From assembly GCA_964619935.1 (NCBI GenBank), contig CAZUGO010000014.1, forward strand, positions 52,816-116,815: DNA of 64,000 nt. The letters run 5' to 3'. Below the pieces are notes generated by a model. The model made no database searches, was not told where the DNA came from, and was given only the letters and a program-made list of their open reading frames with translations. Source of the stretch: CAZUGO01 sp964619935 (lineage in GTDB: Bacteria > Planctomycetota > Phycisphaerae > UBA1845 > CAIVHJ01). Position numbers and translations under genes: made by a program. Shown piece after piece: positions 42,205 to 51,406 of this stretch (the stretch's first letter is position 1; every line of letters starts with the position of its first letter).

Positions 42205-42984
42205 ATGTTATCTCATTTGACGCCCATCATCGAGCGGCTGGCAGCGGATATTCGGGACGCCCGGCGGTTTTGCTGCCTGACCGGAGCAGGCGTGTCCGCC
42301 GAAAGCGGCGTCCCGACCTTTCGGGGGGCAGGCGGGCTTTGGGACGGCCAGCGCCTGGAGGAGGTCGCCACCCCGGAGGCATTTGCCCGTGATCCGGCAA
42401 CGGTCTGGGCGTTCTACCACCAACGGCGGGTGGCGCTCAGGCGATGTTCGCCGAATCCGGGACACCGGGCCCTCGCTGAACTGGAACGAAGACGACCGGA
42501 GACGGTCCTAGTTACCCAGAACATTGACGGCCTGCATCAGCGCGCAGGGAGCCAGCGCGTCGTCGAACTACACGGGAATATATGGACGGTTCGGTGCACG
42601 CAGTGCGCCCAGGAATCTACCGTCACCGACGCGGATTTCGAGGGCGTCCCGTCGTGCCCCGCCTGCGGCGGCTTGCAGCGGCCGGCTGTGGTGTGGTTCG
42701 GCGAGCCGCTCCCGCTGCAGGCCTTCCAGCGGGCCGAACAGGCCGCCCGGGGGTGCGAGGTGCTGTTGCTCATCGGCACCAGCGCCAAGGTCCACCCGGC
42801 CGCCAGGCTCCCCATGGTCGCCCGCCTCCACGGGGCCCGGCTAGTCGAAATCAACCCGGCGGCTACCCCCCTGTCAGCGATGGCTGACGTCTGCCTCCCC
42901 GGGCCCGCCGGGGTGATCCTCCCGCGCTTGGTCAGCCGCCTGACGGGCTCCCGGACGCCGGATCCGCGCATCGATTTGCAGTAA
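42205..42984 (+). CDS. cobB: Sirtuin NAD-dependent protein deacylase
   Basis: 259 aa. NAD-binding TGAGVSAESGVPTFRG, VTQNIDGLHQRAG, the catalytic His in VELHGNIW and two Cys pairs of the structural zinc (CTQC and CPAC). It removes acyl groups from lysines. FGEPLP replaces the FGE/DIVFF-like block. Start ATG 42205, divergent from the TolC gene. Confidence 0.95.
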   Translation: MLSHLTPIIERLAADIRDARRFCCLTGAGVSAESGVPTFRGAGGLWDGQRLEEVATPEAFARDPATVWAFYHQRRVALRRCSPNPGHRALAELERRRPETVLVTQNIDGLHQRAGSQRVVELHGNIWTVRCTQCAQESTVTDADFEGVPSCPACGGLQRPAVVWFGEPLPLQAFQRAEQAARGCEVLLLIGTSAKVHPAARLPMVARLHGARLVEINPAATPLSAMADVCLPGPAGVILPRLVSRLTGSRTPDPRIDLQ

Positions 42985-43080
42985 ATTCGCCGATCGGGGC
43001 CGATCATCGCTAGAATGTGCGGTTCCGCATCCATGGTGGATGCCCGGCAGTCTTGTGCACATTTTGAAGGAGTTGACCTG

Positions 43081-43695
43081 ATGAGCCTGTTCTGCAAACC
43101 GGCCGTACTGGCCCTGGGCAGTTGCCTCGTGATCACCGCGTCGCTGGTGGCTGCCCCCAAGATCGGCGACGAGGCCCCGGCCTTCAGCCTGGCCGACACC
43201 CACGGCAAAACCTACAACTTGGTGGATGTGCTGAAGGACGACAACGTGAAAGCGGTCGTCCTGGAATGGTTTAACCACGACTGCCCGGTGTGTGCCCGGC
43301 ATGCCCAAGAGAAGTCCATGATCAGCCTGGTCAACGACTACCAGGCCAAGGGCGTGGTCTTCCTGGGGATCGACAGCACCAGTTGGCACGAGGGCAAGAC
43401 TTCGGAATTGAACACCATCATCGGGAAGTGGGAAGTGAACTATCCCATTCTGACCGATTTCGACGGGAAGATCGGGCATCAATATGGAGCCAAGACCACT
43501 CCGCACCTGTTTATCATCAACAAGCAAGGGCAATTGGCCTACGACGGTGCCATTGATGATGACAAACCGGGCAGCAAGCCCGCTGCCGAGCGGACCCACT
43601 TCGTGCGCGAGGCGCTCGATCAACTGTTGTCCGGTGAGACCATCGCCCGCTCGAAGACCCAGCCCTACGGTTGTTCGGTGAAGTACAAGAAGTAG
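43081..43695 (+). CDS. Secreted redoxin (thioredoxin/AhpC-like)
   Basis: 204 aa. The signal peptide MSLFCKPAVLALGS...SLVAA is followed by a peroxiredoxin-type thioredoxin fold: IGDEAPAFSLADTHGKTYNL, active-site EWFNHDCPVCARH (CPVC) and the cis-proline region AKTTPHLFIINKQGQ. Start ATG 43081 with AAGGAG before it. It is probably an extracytoplasmic thiol oxidoreductase; the partner is unknown. Confidence 0.85.
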   Translation: MSLFCKPAVLALGSCLVITASLVAAPKIGDEAPAFSLADTHGKTYNLVDVLKDDNVKAVVLEWFNHDCPVCARHAQEKSMISLVNDYQAKGVVFLGIDSTSWHEGKTSELNTIIGKWEVNYPILTDFDGKIGHQYGAKTTPHLFIINKQGQLAYDGAIDDDKPGSKPAAERTHFVREALDQLLSGETIARSKTQPYGCSVKYKK

Positions 43696-43855
43696 TGCCC
43701 GAAGTTCGCCCACCTGCATGACGGTGACCGACGTTTCGGCAACGGGCCCGCAACCGGGGTCCGTTGCCGTTTTCGGAGGCCTCTTGCTTGTCAGGCACGG
43801 GTCCGGCGGCTACACTTCCTCCCGATACACTCGCTGCGCTCCAGATTAACGAGTC

Positions 43856-44671
43856 TTGCTCTTGGCGCTTCGGTCCACGCGACACACCATTGCTGTATTG
43901 GGGCTGGCGGTTCTGGCGACGATGCCCGGGTGCGCCCGGACCCTGGTCACCAGCTTCGAGGAGGCCCAGCGCCGGGCGACCCGCCTGGGCAAGGCGGTGT
44001 TCGTGTTCTACGGCTCCTGGGAGTCGACCGAGTGCGGGGCCATGAAGGCCGCGATTCAGACCGGCATGGTCCAGCAGCACTTGAATGACAAGGTGACGTG
44101 TGATCTGGATGAAATCTGGGAGCCCAACCAGCAATTCGTTGCCCAGTACGGGGTCGATCGGTTTCCGGCGGTCGTCGTCATTCACCGCGATGGAACCTAT
44201 CACAGCCACGTCGGCAAGCTGAACGCCGAGCAACTGGTCGCGTTTCTGGAGCAGGCCACACCGCCGGGCCGGTCCCCGATGGCCAACCCGCAGATCGCGC
44301 GGAAGGTCGACTACCACTGGATCGGGGATTTCGAGAGGGCGGTGGCCCAGGCCAAGGGCGCCCAGCGGCCCCTGTTCGTATTCTACAAGTCGGTGATCAG
44401 CCCCGAGAGCAATGACATGCTGTTCAACGTGCTGGACCATCCCCAGGTCGCCGGCATGTTCGAGCATACAGTCAACGCGATGTTGGACTGGGGGCACGCG
44501 CCCAACCGCCGGTTCATGGCCCGTTATGGCATCACCAACGTACCCGGCGTGCTCGTGATCTACCCTGACGGCCGGTACCTGGCGCACCAGGGTCGCATGA
44601 CCGGCGCTCAGTTGGCAGCTTTTGTCCGCCAGGCCAAGAGCGCCTCCGACCCGCCCGCAGGCGACCCATAA
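43856..44671 (+). CDS. Lipoprotein with two thioredoxin-like domains lacking CxxC
   Basis: 271 aa from a TTG at 43856 (no in-frame ATG is near). The lipobox is VLATMPGC. Two successive thioredoxin-fold-like halves follow: the first has VFVFYGSWESTEC and VDRFPAVVVIHRDG, the second PLFVFYKSVISPES and ITNVPGVLVIYPDG. Neither has a CxxC redox site, so a structural or binding role is more likely than oxidoreductase activity. It follows the redoxin gene and precedes ribBA. Confidence 0.65.
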   Translation: MLLALRSTRHTIAVLGLAVLATMPGCARTLVTSFEEAQRRATRLGKAVFVFYGSWESTECGAMKAAIQTGMVQQHLNDKVTCDLDEIWEPNQQFVAQYGVDRFPAVVVIHRDGTYHSHVGKLNAEQLVAFLEQATPPGRSPMANPQIARKVDYHWIGDFERAVAQAKGAQRPLFVFYKSVISPESNDMLFNVLDHPQVAGMFEHTVNAMLDWGHAPNRRFMARYGITNVPGVLVIYPDGRYLAHQGRMTGAQLAAFVRQAKSASDPPAGDP

Positions 44672-44695
44672 ATGGAATCCCGGCCATCGCGGCCT

Positions 44696-44701
44696 TATAA
44701 T
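44696..44701 (+). promoter_or_regulatory. Candidate -10 element of ribBA
   Basis: TATAAT in the 70-bp gap before ribBA. The -35 hexamer at 17-bp spacing (TGGAAT) is weak. The transcript leader would be only about 34 nt, too short for an FMN riboswitch, and no riboswitch-like structure was seen. Confidence 0.35.
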
Positions 44702-44741
44702 GAGGCACGAAACGAAACCGTGACTTGTCGAGTACCCTGCC

Positions 44742-45986
44742 ATGAGTGCGCCGTTCTGTACCATCGAGGAAGCCCTTGCCGAGTTGCGGTCCGGCCGCAT
44801 GATCGTGCTGGTTGATGACGAGGATCGTGAGAACGAGGGTGATCTGGTGGTGGCCGCGGAGTGCGTCACCCCGGAAATCGTCAACTTCATGATTACGTAC
44901 GGCCGGGGCGTGCTGTGCCTGCCGATGTCGCGGAGCCGCTGCGAGCGGTTGAACCTGCCCCTGCAAAGTGTCCAGAACACCAGCCGCTTTGGGACCGCCT
45001 TCACCGTGACCATTGACGCCCAACCGCACTTCGGCATCACCACCGGGGTTTCGGCCTCCGACCGCAGCACCACCATTCGCCGGGCCGTTGACGAGCAGGC
45101 TCAGCCCGACGACTTCACCCGCCCGGGCCACACGAATCCGCTGGTGGCGCGCGACGGAGGTGTGCTGGTTCGGGCCGGCCAGACCGAAGGATCCGTGGAC
45201 TTGTGCCGCCTGGCCGGGTTCAAGCCGGCCGCCGTGCTCATCGAGATCATGAACGCCGACGGCACGATGGCCAGGGTCCCGGACCTGGTCAGATTCTGTG
45301 ACCAGCACCGGCTCAAAATGTGCACCATTGCCGACCTGGTCGAATACCGCATCCAGCGCGAGTCCTTCGTGGAACGCGGCGAGCGCGTCAAGCTGCCGAC
45401 CGAGTTTGGGGAATTCACCCTGATCGAATATCGCACCCCGGTGGATGCCGAGCCGCATCTGGCCCTGTGCTGTGGCGGGGTCGGCGATCTCGATTCCGAC
45501 GGTTGTGCCCTTCCGCAACCGGACCCCGTTCTGGTCCGGGTGGAGTCCGAGTGCCTGACGGGGCATGCCTTGCGCTCTCTCCGCTGCGACTGCGGATCGC
45601 AACTGCACCAGGCCATGCAGCGGGTTCAGGAGGCCGGCAAGGGCGTGGTCGTGTACTTGCGTCAGGAAGGTCGCGGCATCGGGCTGCACAACAAACTGAA
45701 AGCCTACCGCCTGCAGGATCAAGGTTTGGACACCGTTGAAGCCAACGTCAAGCTGGGTTTCGTGGCGGATCGTCGGGATTACGGGGTCGGTGCCCAGATC
45801 CTGCGCGATTTGGGACTGCGGCGCATCGCGGTGCTGACCAACAATCCCAAGAAGGTCCAGCGGCTGCGGGTCTACGGCCTGGAGGTCGAGCAGCAAATCC
45901 CGCTCCAGATTTGTCCCAATGAGCACAATCGCAGCTACCTGCTGACCAAGCGCGACAAGATGGGTCACCAACTGCACATTCGCTAG
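44742..45986 (+). CDS. ribBA: Bifunctional DHBP synthase / GTP cyclohydrolase II
   Basis: 414 aa. The N-terminal half makes 3,4-dihydroxy-2-butanone-4-phosphate (VLVDDEDRENEGDLVVAA). The C-terminal half opens GTP and has the zinc site ECLTGHALRSLRCDCG and YLRQEGRGIGLHNKLKAY. Together they supply both precursors for riboflavin. In the DHBP-synthase motif RxGHTEA the histidine is replaced by Gln (RAGQTEGSVDL, codon CAG). I believe this variant occurs in some RibBA proteins, but its effect should be checked. It is followed 9 bp later by the thiamine gene. Confidence 0.95.
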   Translation: MSAPFCTIEEALAELRSGRMIVLVDDEDRENEGDLVVAAECVTPEIVNFMITYGRGVLCLPMSRSRCERLNLPLQSVQNTSRFGTAFTVTIDAQPHFGITTGVSASDRSTTIRRAVDEQAQPDDFTRPGHTNPLVARDGGVLVRAGQTEGSVDLCRLAGFKPAAVLIEIMNADGTMARVPDLVRFCDQHRLKMCTIADLVEYRIQRESFVERGERVKLPTEFGEFTLIEYRTPVDAEPHLALCCGGVGDLDSDGCALPQPDPVLVRVESECLTGHALRSLRCDCGSQLHQAMQRVQEAGKGVVVYLRQEGRGIGLHNKLKAYRLQDQGLDTVEANVKLGFVADRRDYGVGAQILRDLGLRRIAVLTNNPKKVQRLRVYGLEVEQQIPLQICPNEHNRSYLLTKRDKMGHQLHIR

Positions 45987-45995
45987 GGATCGACC

Positions 45996-47054
45996 ATGGA
46001 TGCCGGCGGTGAGGGTCACGCCTGCATGCGCATCGCGGACGCCAACACCAACCGCGCCCGCGAAGCCCTTCGGGTGATCGAGGAATTTTGCCGCTTCGTG
46101 CTGGAGGACGCGGCCCTGACGGCGCGGTGCAAGCACCTGCGCCACGACCTGCAGGCGGTCGCCGGCCCGCTGACCCAGGTCGGTGGGTGGTCCTTCCGGG
46201 ACACCGCGGGCGACGTGGGCACGGCCCTGAGCACCGTCGGCGAGGAGACCCGCTGCGACGCTGCGCAGGTGCTGGACGCAGCTTGCGGGCGGCTGGGTGA
46301 AGCGTTGCGGGTTCTGGAGGAATACGGCAAGACCGTCGACCCCGCCCATGGCAAGGCCGTCAAGCAACTGCGGTATGAGTCCTATGGGCTAACCGCCGCC
46401 GTGCAGCGACGGGCCCACCCGCGGCACCAAATGGCTGCGGTGAAGTTGTATGTGTTGTTGACCGAAGCCAACTGCCGGGGGCCATGGCTGGACACCGCTC
46501 GCTCGGCCCTGGCCGGGGGGGCGCGGGCCCTGCAGCTTCGTGAGAAAGCGCTGGCCGATCGCCGCCTGCTGGAGCGGGCCCGGGTGCTTCGGCAGTTGTG
46601 CGACGAGTTCCAGGCCCTCTTGATCATCAACGATCGGGTCGATGTCGCCGTCGCCGCACGGGCCGACGGCGTGCATGTGGGGCAGGATGACGTCGGCGTC
46701 GGAGACGCCCGGCGCATCCTCGGGCCGTACGGATTGGTCGGGGTCAGTACGCACACCCTCGACCAAGCCCGGGCAGCGCTGGCCCAAGTACCCGATTACC
46801 TGGCAGTCGGCCCGATGTTTGCGTCCACCACCAAGCCGCAGGCCCATGTTGCCGGACCGCAAACCCTGGAGCGGGTTCGGGAGCTGACCACGTTGCCGCT
46901 TGTGGCCATCGGGGGAATCACCGCGGCAAATGCCGCTCAATTGGGGGCGGCTGATGCCCTGGCGGTGTGCGACGCGGTGGTCGGTGCCGGCGATGTCACG
47001 GCCGCCGCCCGGGCCCTGGTTGCGGCAGCGGGCGGGCAGCAGAACCGCTGCTGA
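45996..47054 (+). CDS. thiE: ThiD2-ThiE fusion: thiamine phosphate synthase with N-terminal ThiD2-like domain
   Basis: 352 aa. The N-terminal about 140 residues match the ThiD2-like domain fused to ThiE in some bacteria (RIADANTNRAREALRVIEEF, GRLGEALRVLEEYGKTVDP). The C-terminal TIM-barrel ThiE has LQLREKALADR, LIINDRVDVAVAARADGVHV, GQDDV, DYLAVGPMFASTTKP and LVAIGGITAANA. It joins the pyrimidine and thiazole phosphates to give thiamine phosphate. It starts 9 bp after ribBA; the first in-frame ATG was used. Confidence 0.92.
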   Translation: MDAGGEGHACMRIADANTNRAREALRVIEEFCRFVLEDAALTARCKHLRHDLQAVAGPLTQVGGWSFRDTAGDVGTALSTVGEETRCDAAQVLDAACGRLGEALRVLEEYGKTVDPAHGKAVKQLRYESYGLTAAVQRRAHPRHQMAAVKLYVLLTEANCRGPWLDTARSALAGGARALQLREKALADRRLLERARVLRQLCDEFQALLIINDRVDVAVAARADGVHVGQDDVGVGDARRILGPYGLVGVSTHTLDQARAALAQVPDYLAVGPMFASTTKPQAHVAGPQTLERVRELTTLPLVAIGGITAANAAQLGAADALAVCDAVVGAGDVTAAARALVAAAGGQQNRC

Positions 47055-47113
47055 TTCAACGGGGCCGCCGAAACGGCACCGGCCGGCACGCCCGAGAGGA
47101 CGATAACTGAAGC

Positions 47114-48988
47114 ATGAGTCGACCACGCTTTCTTGAAGAGCTGTCCGAAACGGTGCTCGTCGGCGACGGGGCCATGGGCACCGAACTCTACGCCCGAGGG
47201 GTGGGCGTCGATGTCAACTTCGACGAACTGAACCTGTCGCGTCCGGCCATCGTCCAATCGGTGCACGCCGACTACGTGCAGGCCGGTGCTCGGCTCCTGG
47301 AGACCAACACCTATGGTGCCAATCGCGGAAGGCTGCGGGGTCACGGTCTGGAAGGCCGGCTGCAGGACATCAACGACGCCGGCGTGCGTCTGGCCCGGGA
47401 GGCCGCCGGCGACAAGGCTTTTGTGGCCGGATCGATCGGGTCACTGCCGGTTCAGCAGTACGCCGATGATCCCATCGTGTGGACGGCGGACGATGTTTAT
47501 GAAATGTTCAAAGAGCAGGCCCTGCTGCTGGCGAACGCCGGTGTTGACCTGATTCTGCTGGAGACCTTCTCGGATCTCGATCAATTGCAACAGGGGGTTC
47601 GGGCGGTCAAGCAGCACACCGATCTGCCGCTGATCGCCCAGTTGACTTTTCAGCATCGGGCGGTGACCGCCGGCGGTGTGGATGTCTACTCGGCGCTTCA
47701 AAGCCTGGTGGACCTGGGTGCCGACGTCGTGGGGACCAACTGCGGGCGGGGTGTGGCGAACGTGCTGCACATCGTGGAGGAGTTCGCCGCGCGGTCGCAG
47801 GCCCGGATTTCGGCGTTCCCGAACGCCGGCTTTCCGGAGGACGTCGGCGGCAGAATCATGTATCTGTCGTCCCCGGAGTACCTCGCGACCATGGCTGAAC
47901 GGATGGTCGAGGCCGGCGCCAACCTGGTCGGCGGCTGCTGCGGGACGACGCCCACATCCATTGAAGCGATGGTGGCGCGCATCGGCCGGCGACCGCCGGC
48001 GGTACGAAAGATCCGGGCCGTGCCGCGCGCCGTCGCGGTGGAACCGCCCGTGCGACCGCCCAGGAGAACCACCTATCTGGATCGGATCCGCGAAAAGCCG
48101 GTGGTGTTTGTTGAACTCGATCCGCCGTTCGGGCTGCAGTTCGAGAAACTTCTGACCGGTTGTCGGGTACTGCACAACATGGGCGTCGATGCCATCACCA
48201 TGGGGGATTCGCCGGTGGCCACCCTGCGGGTCAGTAACCTCGCCACCGCCGCCCTGGTGCAAGGGGAAATCGGCATCGAATGCATCGTGCACATGACCTG
48301 TCGCGACCACAATATCATTGGGCTGCAGGCGGCCTTGATGGGGGCCTGGGTCCAGGGCATCAAGTCGGTGCTGGTGATCACCGGCGATCCGGCGAAATTG
48401 GGCAACCAGCCGGGTGCCTCCAGCGTCTACGATCTGAACAGCATCGGCCTGATCAAGATCGCGAGCGATCTCAATCGCGGCAAGAACTTCGCCGGAGCCA
48501 GTGTGCAGAAGGCCACCGGGTTCAACATCGGCTGCGGCTTCAATCCCAACTTCAAGAACCTGCAGTTCGAGGTCGGCAAGCTGAAACGAAAGGTGGAAGC
48601 GGGGGCCATGTTCGTCCTGACCCAATTGGTCTTCGATCCGCGGCAGTATGCCGAATCGGTGCGGCTCATTCGCGATGCCGGAATTGACGTCCCGATCTTC
48701 CCGGCGGTGTTTCCGTTCACGTCCTTCCGCAATGCCGAGTTCCTGCACAACGAGTTGCCCGGAGTCCGGGTGCCGGAGGCGCTGCTGCAGCGCATGTCTC
48801 GAACCGATACGCACAACAGCCAGAAAGAGGGGCTGGCCATCGCCAAGGAACTCATGGAACAGTTCTGGGAGCACGCCGACGGCATGTACATCGTGCCGCC
48901 GTTCAACCGCCACGAGCTGGCCGCCGAGCTGGTCGATTATCTCTATTCACACCTCGCCCCGCGCGGCGTGGCCGGCGGCCGAGCTTGA
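47114..48988 (+). CDS. Bifunctional homocysteine S-methyltransferase / methylenetetrahydrofolate reductase
   Basis: 624 aa fusion. Residues about 1-300 form a homocysteine-binding TIM barrel (VGDGAMGTELYARG, ETNTYGAN, VVGTNCGRG, and the zinc ligands GGCCGTTP). Residues about 320-620 form the MTHFR barrel (FVELDPPFG, VITGDPAKLGNQPGA, CGFNPNF, FVLTQLVFDP, YIVPPFNRHEL). The YitJ-like arrangement lets one protein reduce methylene-THF and methylate homocysteine. It follows the thiamine gene in the same direction. Confidence 0.93.
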   Translation: MSRPRFLEELSETVLVGDGAMGTELYARGVGVDVNFDELNLSRPAIVQSVHADYVQAGARLLETNTYGANRGRLRGHGLEGRLQDINDAGVRLAREAAGDKAFVAGSIGSLPVQQYADDPIVWTADDVYEMFKEQALLLANAGVDLILLETFSDLDQLQQGVRAVKQHTDLPLIAQLTFQHRAVTAGGVDVYSALQSLVDLGADVVGTNCGRGVANVLHIVEEFAARSQARISAFPNAGFPEDVGGRIMYLSSPEYLATMAERMVEAGANLVGGCCGTTPTSIEAMVARIGRRPPAVRKIRAVPRAVAVEPPVRPPRRTTYLDRIREKPVVFVELDPPFGLQFEKLLTGCRVLHNMGVDAITMGDSPVATLRVSNLATAALVQGEIGIECIVHMTCRDHNIIGLQAALMGAWVQGIKSVLVITGDPAKLGNQPGASSVYDLNSIGLIKIASDLNRGKNFAGASVQKATGFNIGCGFNPNFKNLQFEVGKLKRKVEAGAMFVLTQLVFDPRQYAESVRLIRDAGIDVPIFPAVFPFTSFRNAEFLHNELPGVRVPEALLQRMSRTDTHNSQKEGLAIAKELMEQFWEHADGMYIVPPFNRHELAAELVDYLYSHLAPRGVAGGRA

Positions 48989-49020
48989 CCTGCGATTCGC
49001 CCCGGGCGATAACACGACCC

Positions 49021-49890
49021 ATGGCAGGCCACCTTGAGGAAGCCGACAGTGGATTGGGCAGCGCGGCGACGACGCTGTTATGGACGGCCGCCAATGTCGC
49101 CCTGGCCGCCGGCGTCGGCCAATGGATGGTGATCAGCGGTGGGGTGTGCGCCGCGCTCGGCGTGGTTGCGCTGGTCAGCGCCGTTGCCCGAAGGCGCGCC
49201 GCCGGCAGGGTGCTTGCGGATGCCGTTCTGGTTGGGACGCTGGTCAACTTCAACGCCTGGGCCTTTTCTCACCTGGGCAATCTGATGACCTTCCTGGGGT
49301 TGTTTTTTTTTGCCCTGTTCGGCCTCATTCTTGGCGCGGCGCTGTTCCGGTTGCTGTCGCGGTTTCGCCCGCTGCCGCGGTGGCCACTGCGCGGGGCCGG
49401 AGTCGCCGTCGTGCTGGTCTCCTGGGCGGGCGGTGTGCTGCTGGAAGCCTCCTACCTGCCGGGCGATGTCCTGGACGACTGCAAGCACCACGCCCGCTTG
49501 TCCAGTCAGGTGACCGCCCGGGATCTGCAGACCGCCATCCCCCGGCAGGTTCGCGAGGTGCTGGCCGGTGCCCACCGCGGGCATCCGGCCGTCGCCTATG
49601 TGCTGTGGAATCTGCGGCGCGGCAAGATGGACCTGATTGTGCCCGGTCGCGGCGACGTGCCGCTGATCTATTCCCGACCGCAACGCAGGCTGGGCTTCGC
49701 GATCCGGCTGGTGGCCTCGCTGGTGCTGTTGACCTATGCGGTCTTCTCGCAGATCCGCTGGTTGACGCATACGCCTCAGCAGGAGCACGATTTCAAGATC
49801 GCCCGGAACGCAGCCCGCGAAGGCACCGACCCCTCAGACCCCGCTCATTCCCATTCGATTGTGGCGGGCGGTTTCGATGAGATGTCGTAA
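49021..49890 (+). CDS. Multipass membrane protein of unknown function
   Basis: 289 aa from ATG 49021. Four hydrophobic segments lie in the first half (LLWTAANVALAAGVGQWMV, GVCAALGVVALVSAVA, FLGLFFFALFGLILGAALF, GVAVVLVSWAGGVLLEASYL) and another near residue 235. The rest is soluble with a basic region, and the C-terminal HSHSIVAGGFDEMS overlaps the 3' end of the opposite guaA gene by 46 bp. No family was recognised. Confidence 0.6.
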   Translation: MAGHLEEADSGLGSAATTLLWTAANVALAAGVGQWMVISGGVCAALGVVALVSAVARRRAAGRVLADAVLVGTLVNFNAWAFSHLGNLMTFLGLFFFALFGLILGAALFRLLSRFRPLPRWPLRGAGVAVVLVSWAGGVLLEASYLPGDVLDDCKHHARLSSQVTARDLQTAIPRQVREVLAGAHRGHPAVAYVLWNLRRGKMDLIVPGRGDVPLIYSRPQRRLGFAIRLVASLVLLTYAVFSQIRWLTHTPQQEHDFKIARNAAREGTDPSDPAHSHSIVAGGFDEMS

Positions 49891-51395
49891 GTGACCCGGT
49901 TGATGCCGGGAACCTCGTTCATGATTCGCGATGACAGCCGCGCTAAGACCTCGTAGTCGATGCGCACCCAGTCGGCAGTCATGAAGTCTTCGGTCTCGAC
50001 GAACCGCAAGGCCACGATGTGAGTGTGTTCGTAGCTGCGCCGGTCGCCGGTGACGCCGACCGTGCTGATCGGCAGCAGGGCGGCAAAGGCTTGAGCGATC
50101 TTGCGGTACCAGCCGGCCGCCTTGATTTCATCGATGACGATTTCATCGACGTCACGCAACAGCGCCAAGCGCTGCGGGGTGACGGCGCCGATGATTCGCA
50201 CCGCCAGGCCCGGCCCCGGGAACGGATGCCGCCAGACGATCTCCTCGGGCAGGCCCAGGTGCTCACCGATGGTCCGCACTTCATCCTTGAACAGGTCGCG
50301 GAGCGGCTCGATCAGTTCAAACCCCAGCTCGGCGGGCAGGCCGCCGACATTGTGGTGGATCTTGATGTTTGCCGCGGCGCCGGTCAGGCTGTGCCCGGAT
50401 TCGATGACATCGGGGTACAGCGTGCCCTGGGCCAGGAACCGGGCCTGCGGAATGGACGTCGCCTGATCGCGGAAGACGGCGATGAACTCATGGCCGATCG
50501 CCCGTCGCTTCAGCTGCGGATCGAGCACCCCGTCGAGAACCCGCAGGAAGCGGGCGCCGGCCTGGACCACCCGCAGATCGATCTTCAGGTGGTCGCGGAA
50601 GGTGGCTTCCACCACTTCGCGCTCGTGCTTGCGCAACAGGCCATTGTCGACAAAGATGCAGACCAGTTGCGGCCCGATGGCCTGGTGCAGCAAGGTGGCG
50701 GTGACACTGCTGTCCACGCCGCCGCTCAAACCGCAAATGACGCGGTCGCCGGGGCCCACGCGCTTGCGGATGTCTTCCACGGCGTCGCGGGTCAGGTTGC
50801 CGACGTTCCATTGTCCGGTACAGCCGCAGATGTCGTACAGGAAATTCCGCAGGATGCGGCCGCCTTCGGGCGTGTGCGTGACTTCCGGATGAAACTGCAG
50901 CCCCCAGAACGGGCGGGTGCGGTGGCGCACGGCGGCTAACGGGCAGGTCGGGGTCGAGGCCAGCACCTCGAAGTCGTCCGGTAGCGACCGCACTGCGTCC
51001 CCGTGACTCATCCACACCACCGCGCTGTCCGGCAAGTGGGCCAGGAGGGCGTCGCGACGTCGGATCTGCAGATGGGTGCGGCCGTACTCCGCGGATTCGG
51101 CGCCGCGGACCTCCCCACCCAAGTGCTGGCAACCCAACTGCATCCCATAGCAAATGCCCAGAACCGGGACGTCACCGTTGAGGATTTCAGGGCGGCAGTT
51201 CGGGGCCAGACCCTGGTAGGTGCTGGCGGGGCCGCCGGAGAGGATCAACCCGCGGACCCCCAGCGAAAGCAGCGTGGTCCAGGCGACATCGGGAGCAACC
51301 AGAACGCTGTGGACGTGGTTTTCGCGAACGCGACGGGCAATCAGCTGGGTGTACTGACTGCCGAAGTCCAGAATGGCGATGGTCGGGCCGGTCAT
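49845..51395 (-). CDS. guaA: GMP synthase (glutamine-hydrolysing)
   Basis: 516 aa. The N-terminal class I amidotransferase has the catalytic Cys in ICYGMQLGCQ and His/Glu in LQFHPEVTHT. The ATP-pyrophosphatase domain has the P-loop GLSGGVDSSVTATLL, and the dimerisation domain ends VTYDISSKPPATIEWE. It converts XMP to GMP. It lies downstream of guaB with a small lipoprotein gene between them. Confidence 0.97.
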   Translation of the reverse strand: MTGPTIAILDFGSQYTQLIARRVRENHVHSVLVAPDVAWTTLLSLGVRGLILSGGPASTYQGLAPNCRPEILNGDVPVLGICYGMQLGCQHLGGEVRGAESAEYGRTHLQIRRRDALLAHLPDSAVVWMSHGDAVRSLPDDFEVLASTPTCPLAAVRHRTRPFWGLQFHPEVTHTPEGGRILRNFLYDICGCTGQWNVGNLTRDAVEDIRKRVGPGDRVICGLSGGVDSSVTATLLHQAIGPQLVCIFVDNGLLRKHEREVVEATFRDHLKIDLRVVQAGARFLRVLDGVLDPQLKRRAIGHEFIAVFRDQATSIPQARFLAQGTLYPDVIESGHSLTGAAANIKIHHNVGGLPAELGFELIEPLRDLFKDEVRTIGEHLGLPEEIVWRHPFPGPGLAVRIIGAVTPQRLALLRDVDEIVIDEIKAAGWYRKIAQAFAALLPISTVGVTGDRRSYEHTHIVALRFVETEDFMTADWVRIDYEVLARLSSRIMNEVPGINRVTYDISSKPPATIEWE

Positions 51396-51406
51396 GCCTG
51401 GGCGCC

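Noticed and set aside
44672..44741. FMN riboswitch before ribBA
   Set aside because: Only 70 bp are available and the -10 box leaves about a 34-nt leader; no RFN-like conserved bases were seen.
44532..46367. 611-codon frame antisense to ribBA
   Set aside because: Shadow of ribBA, thiE and the thioredoxin-like lipoprotein.
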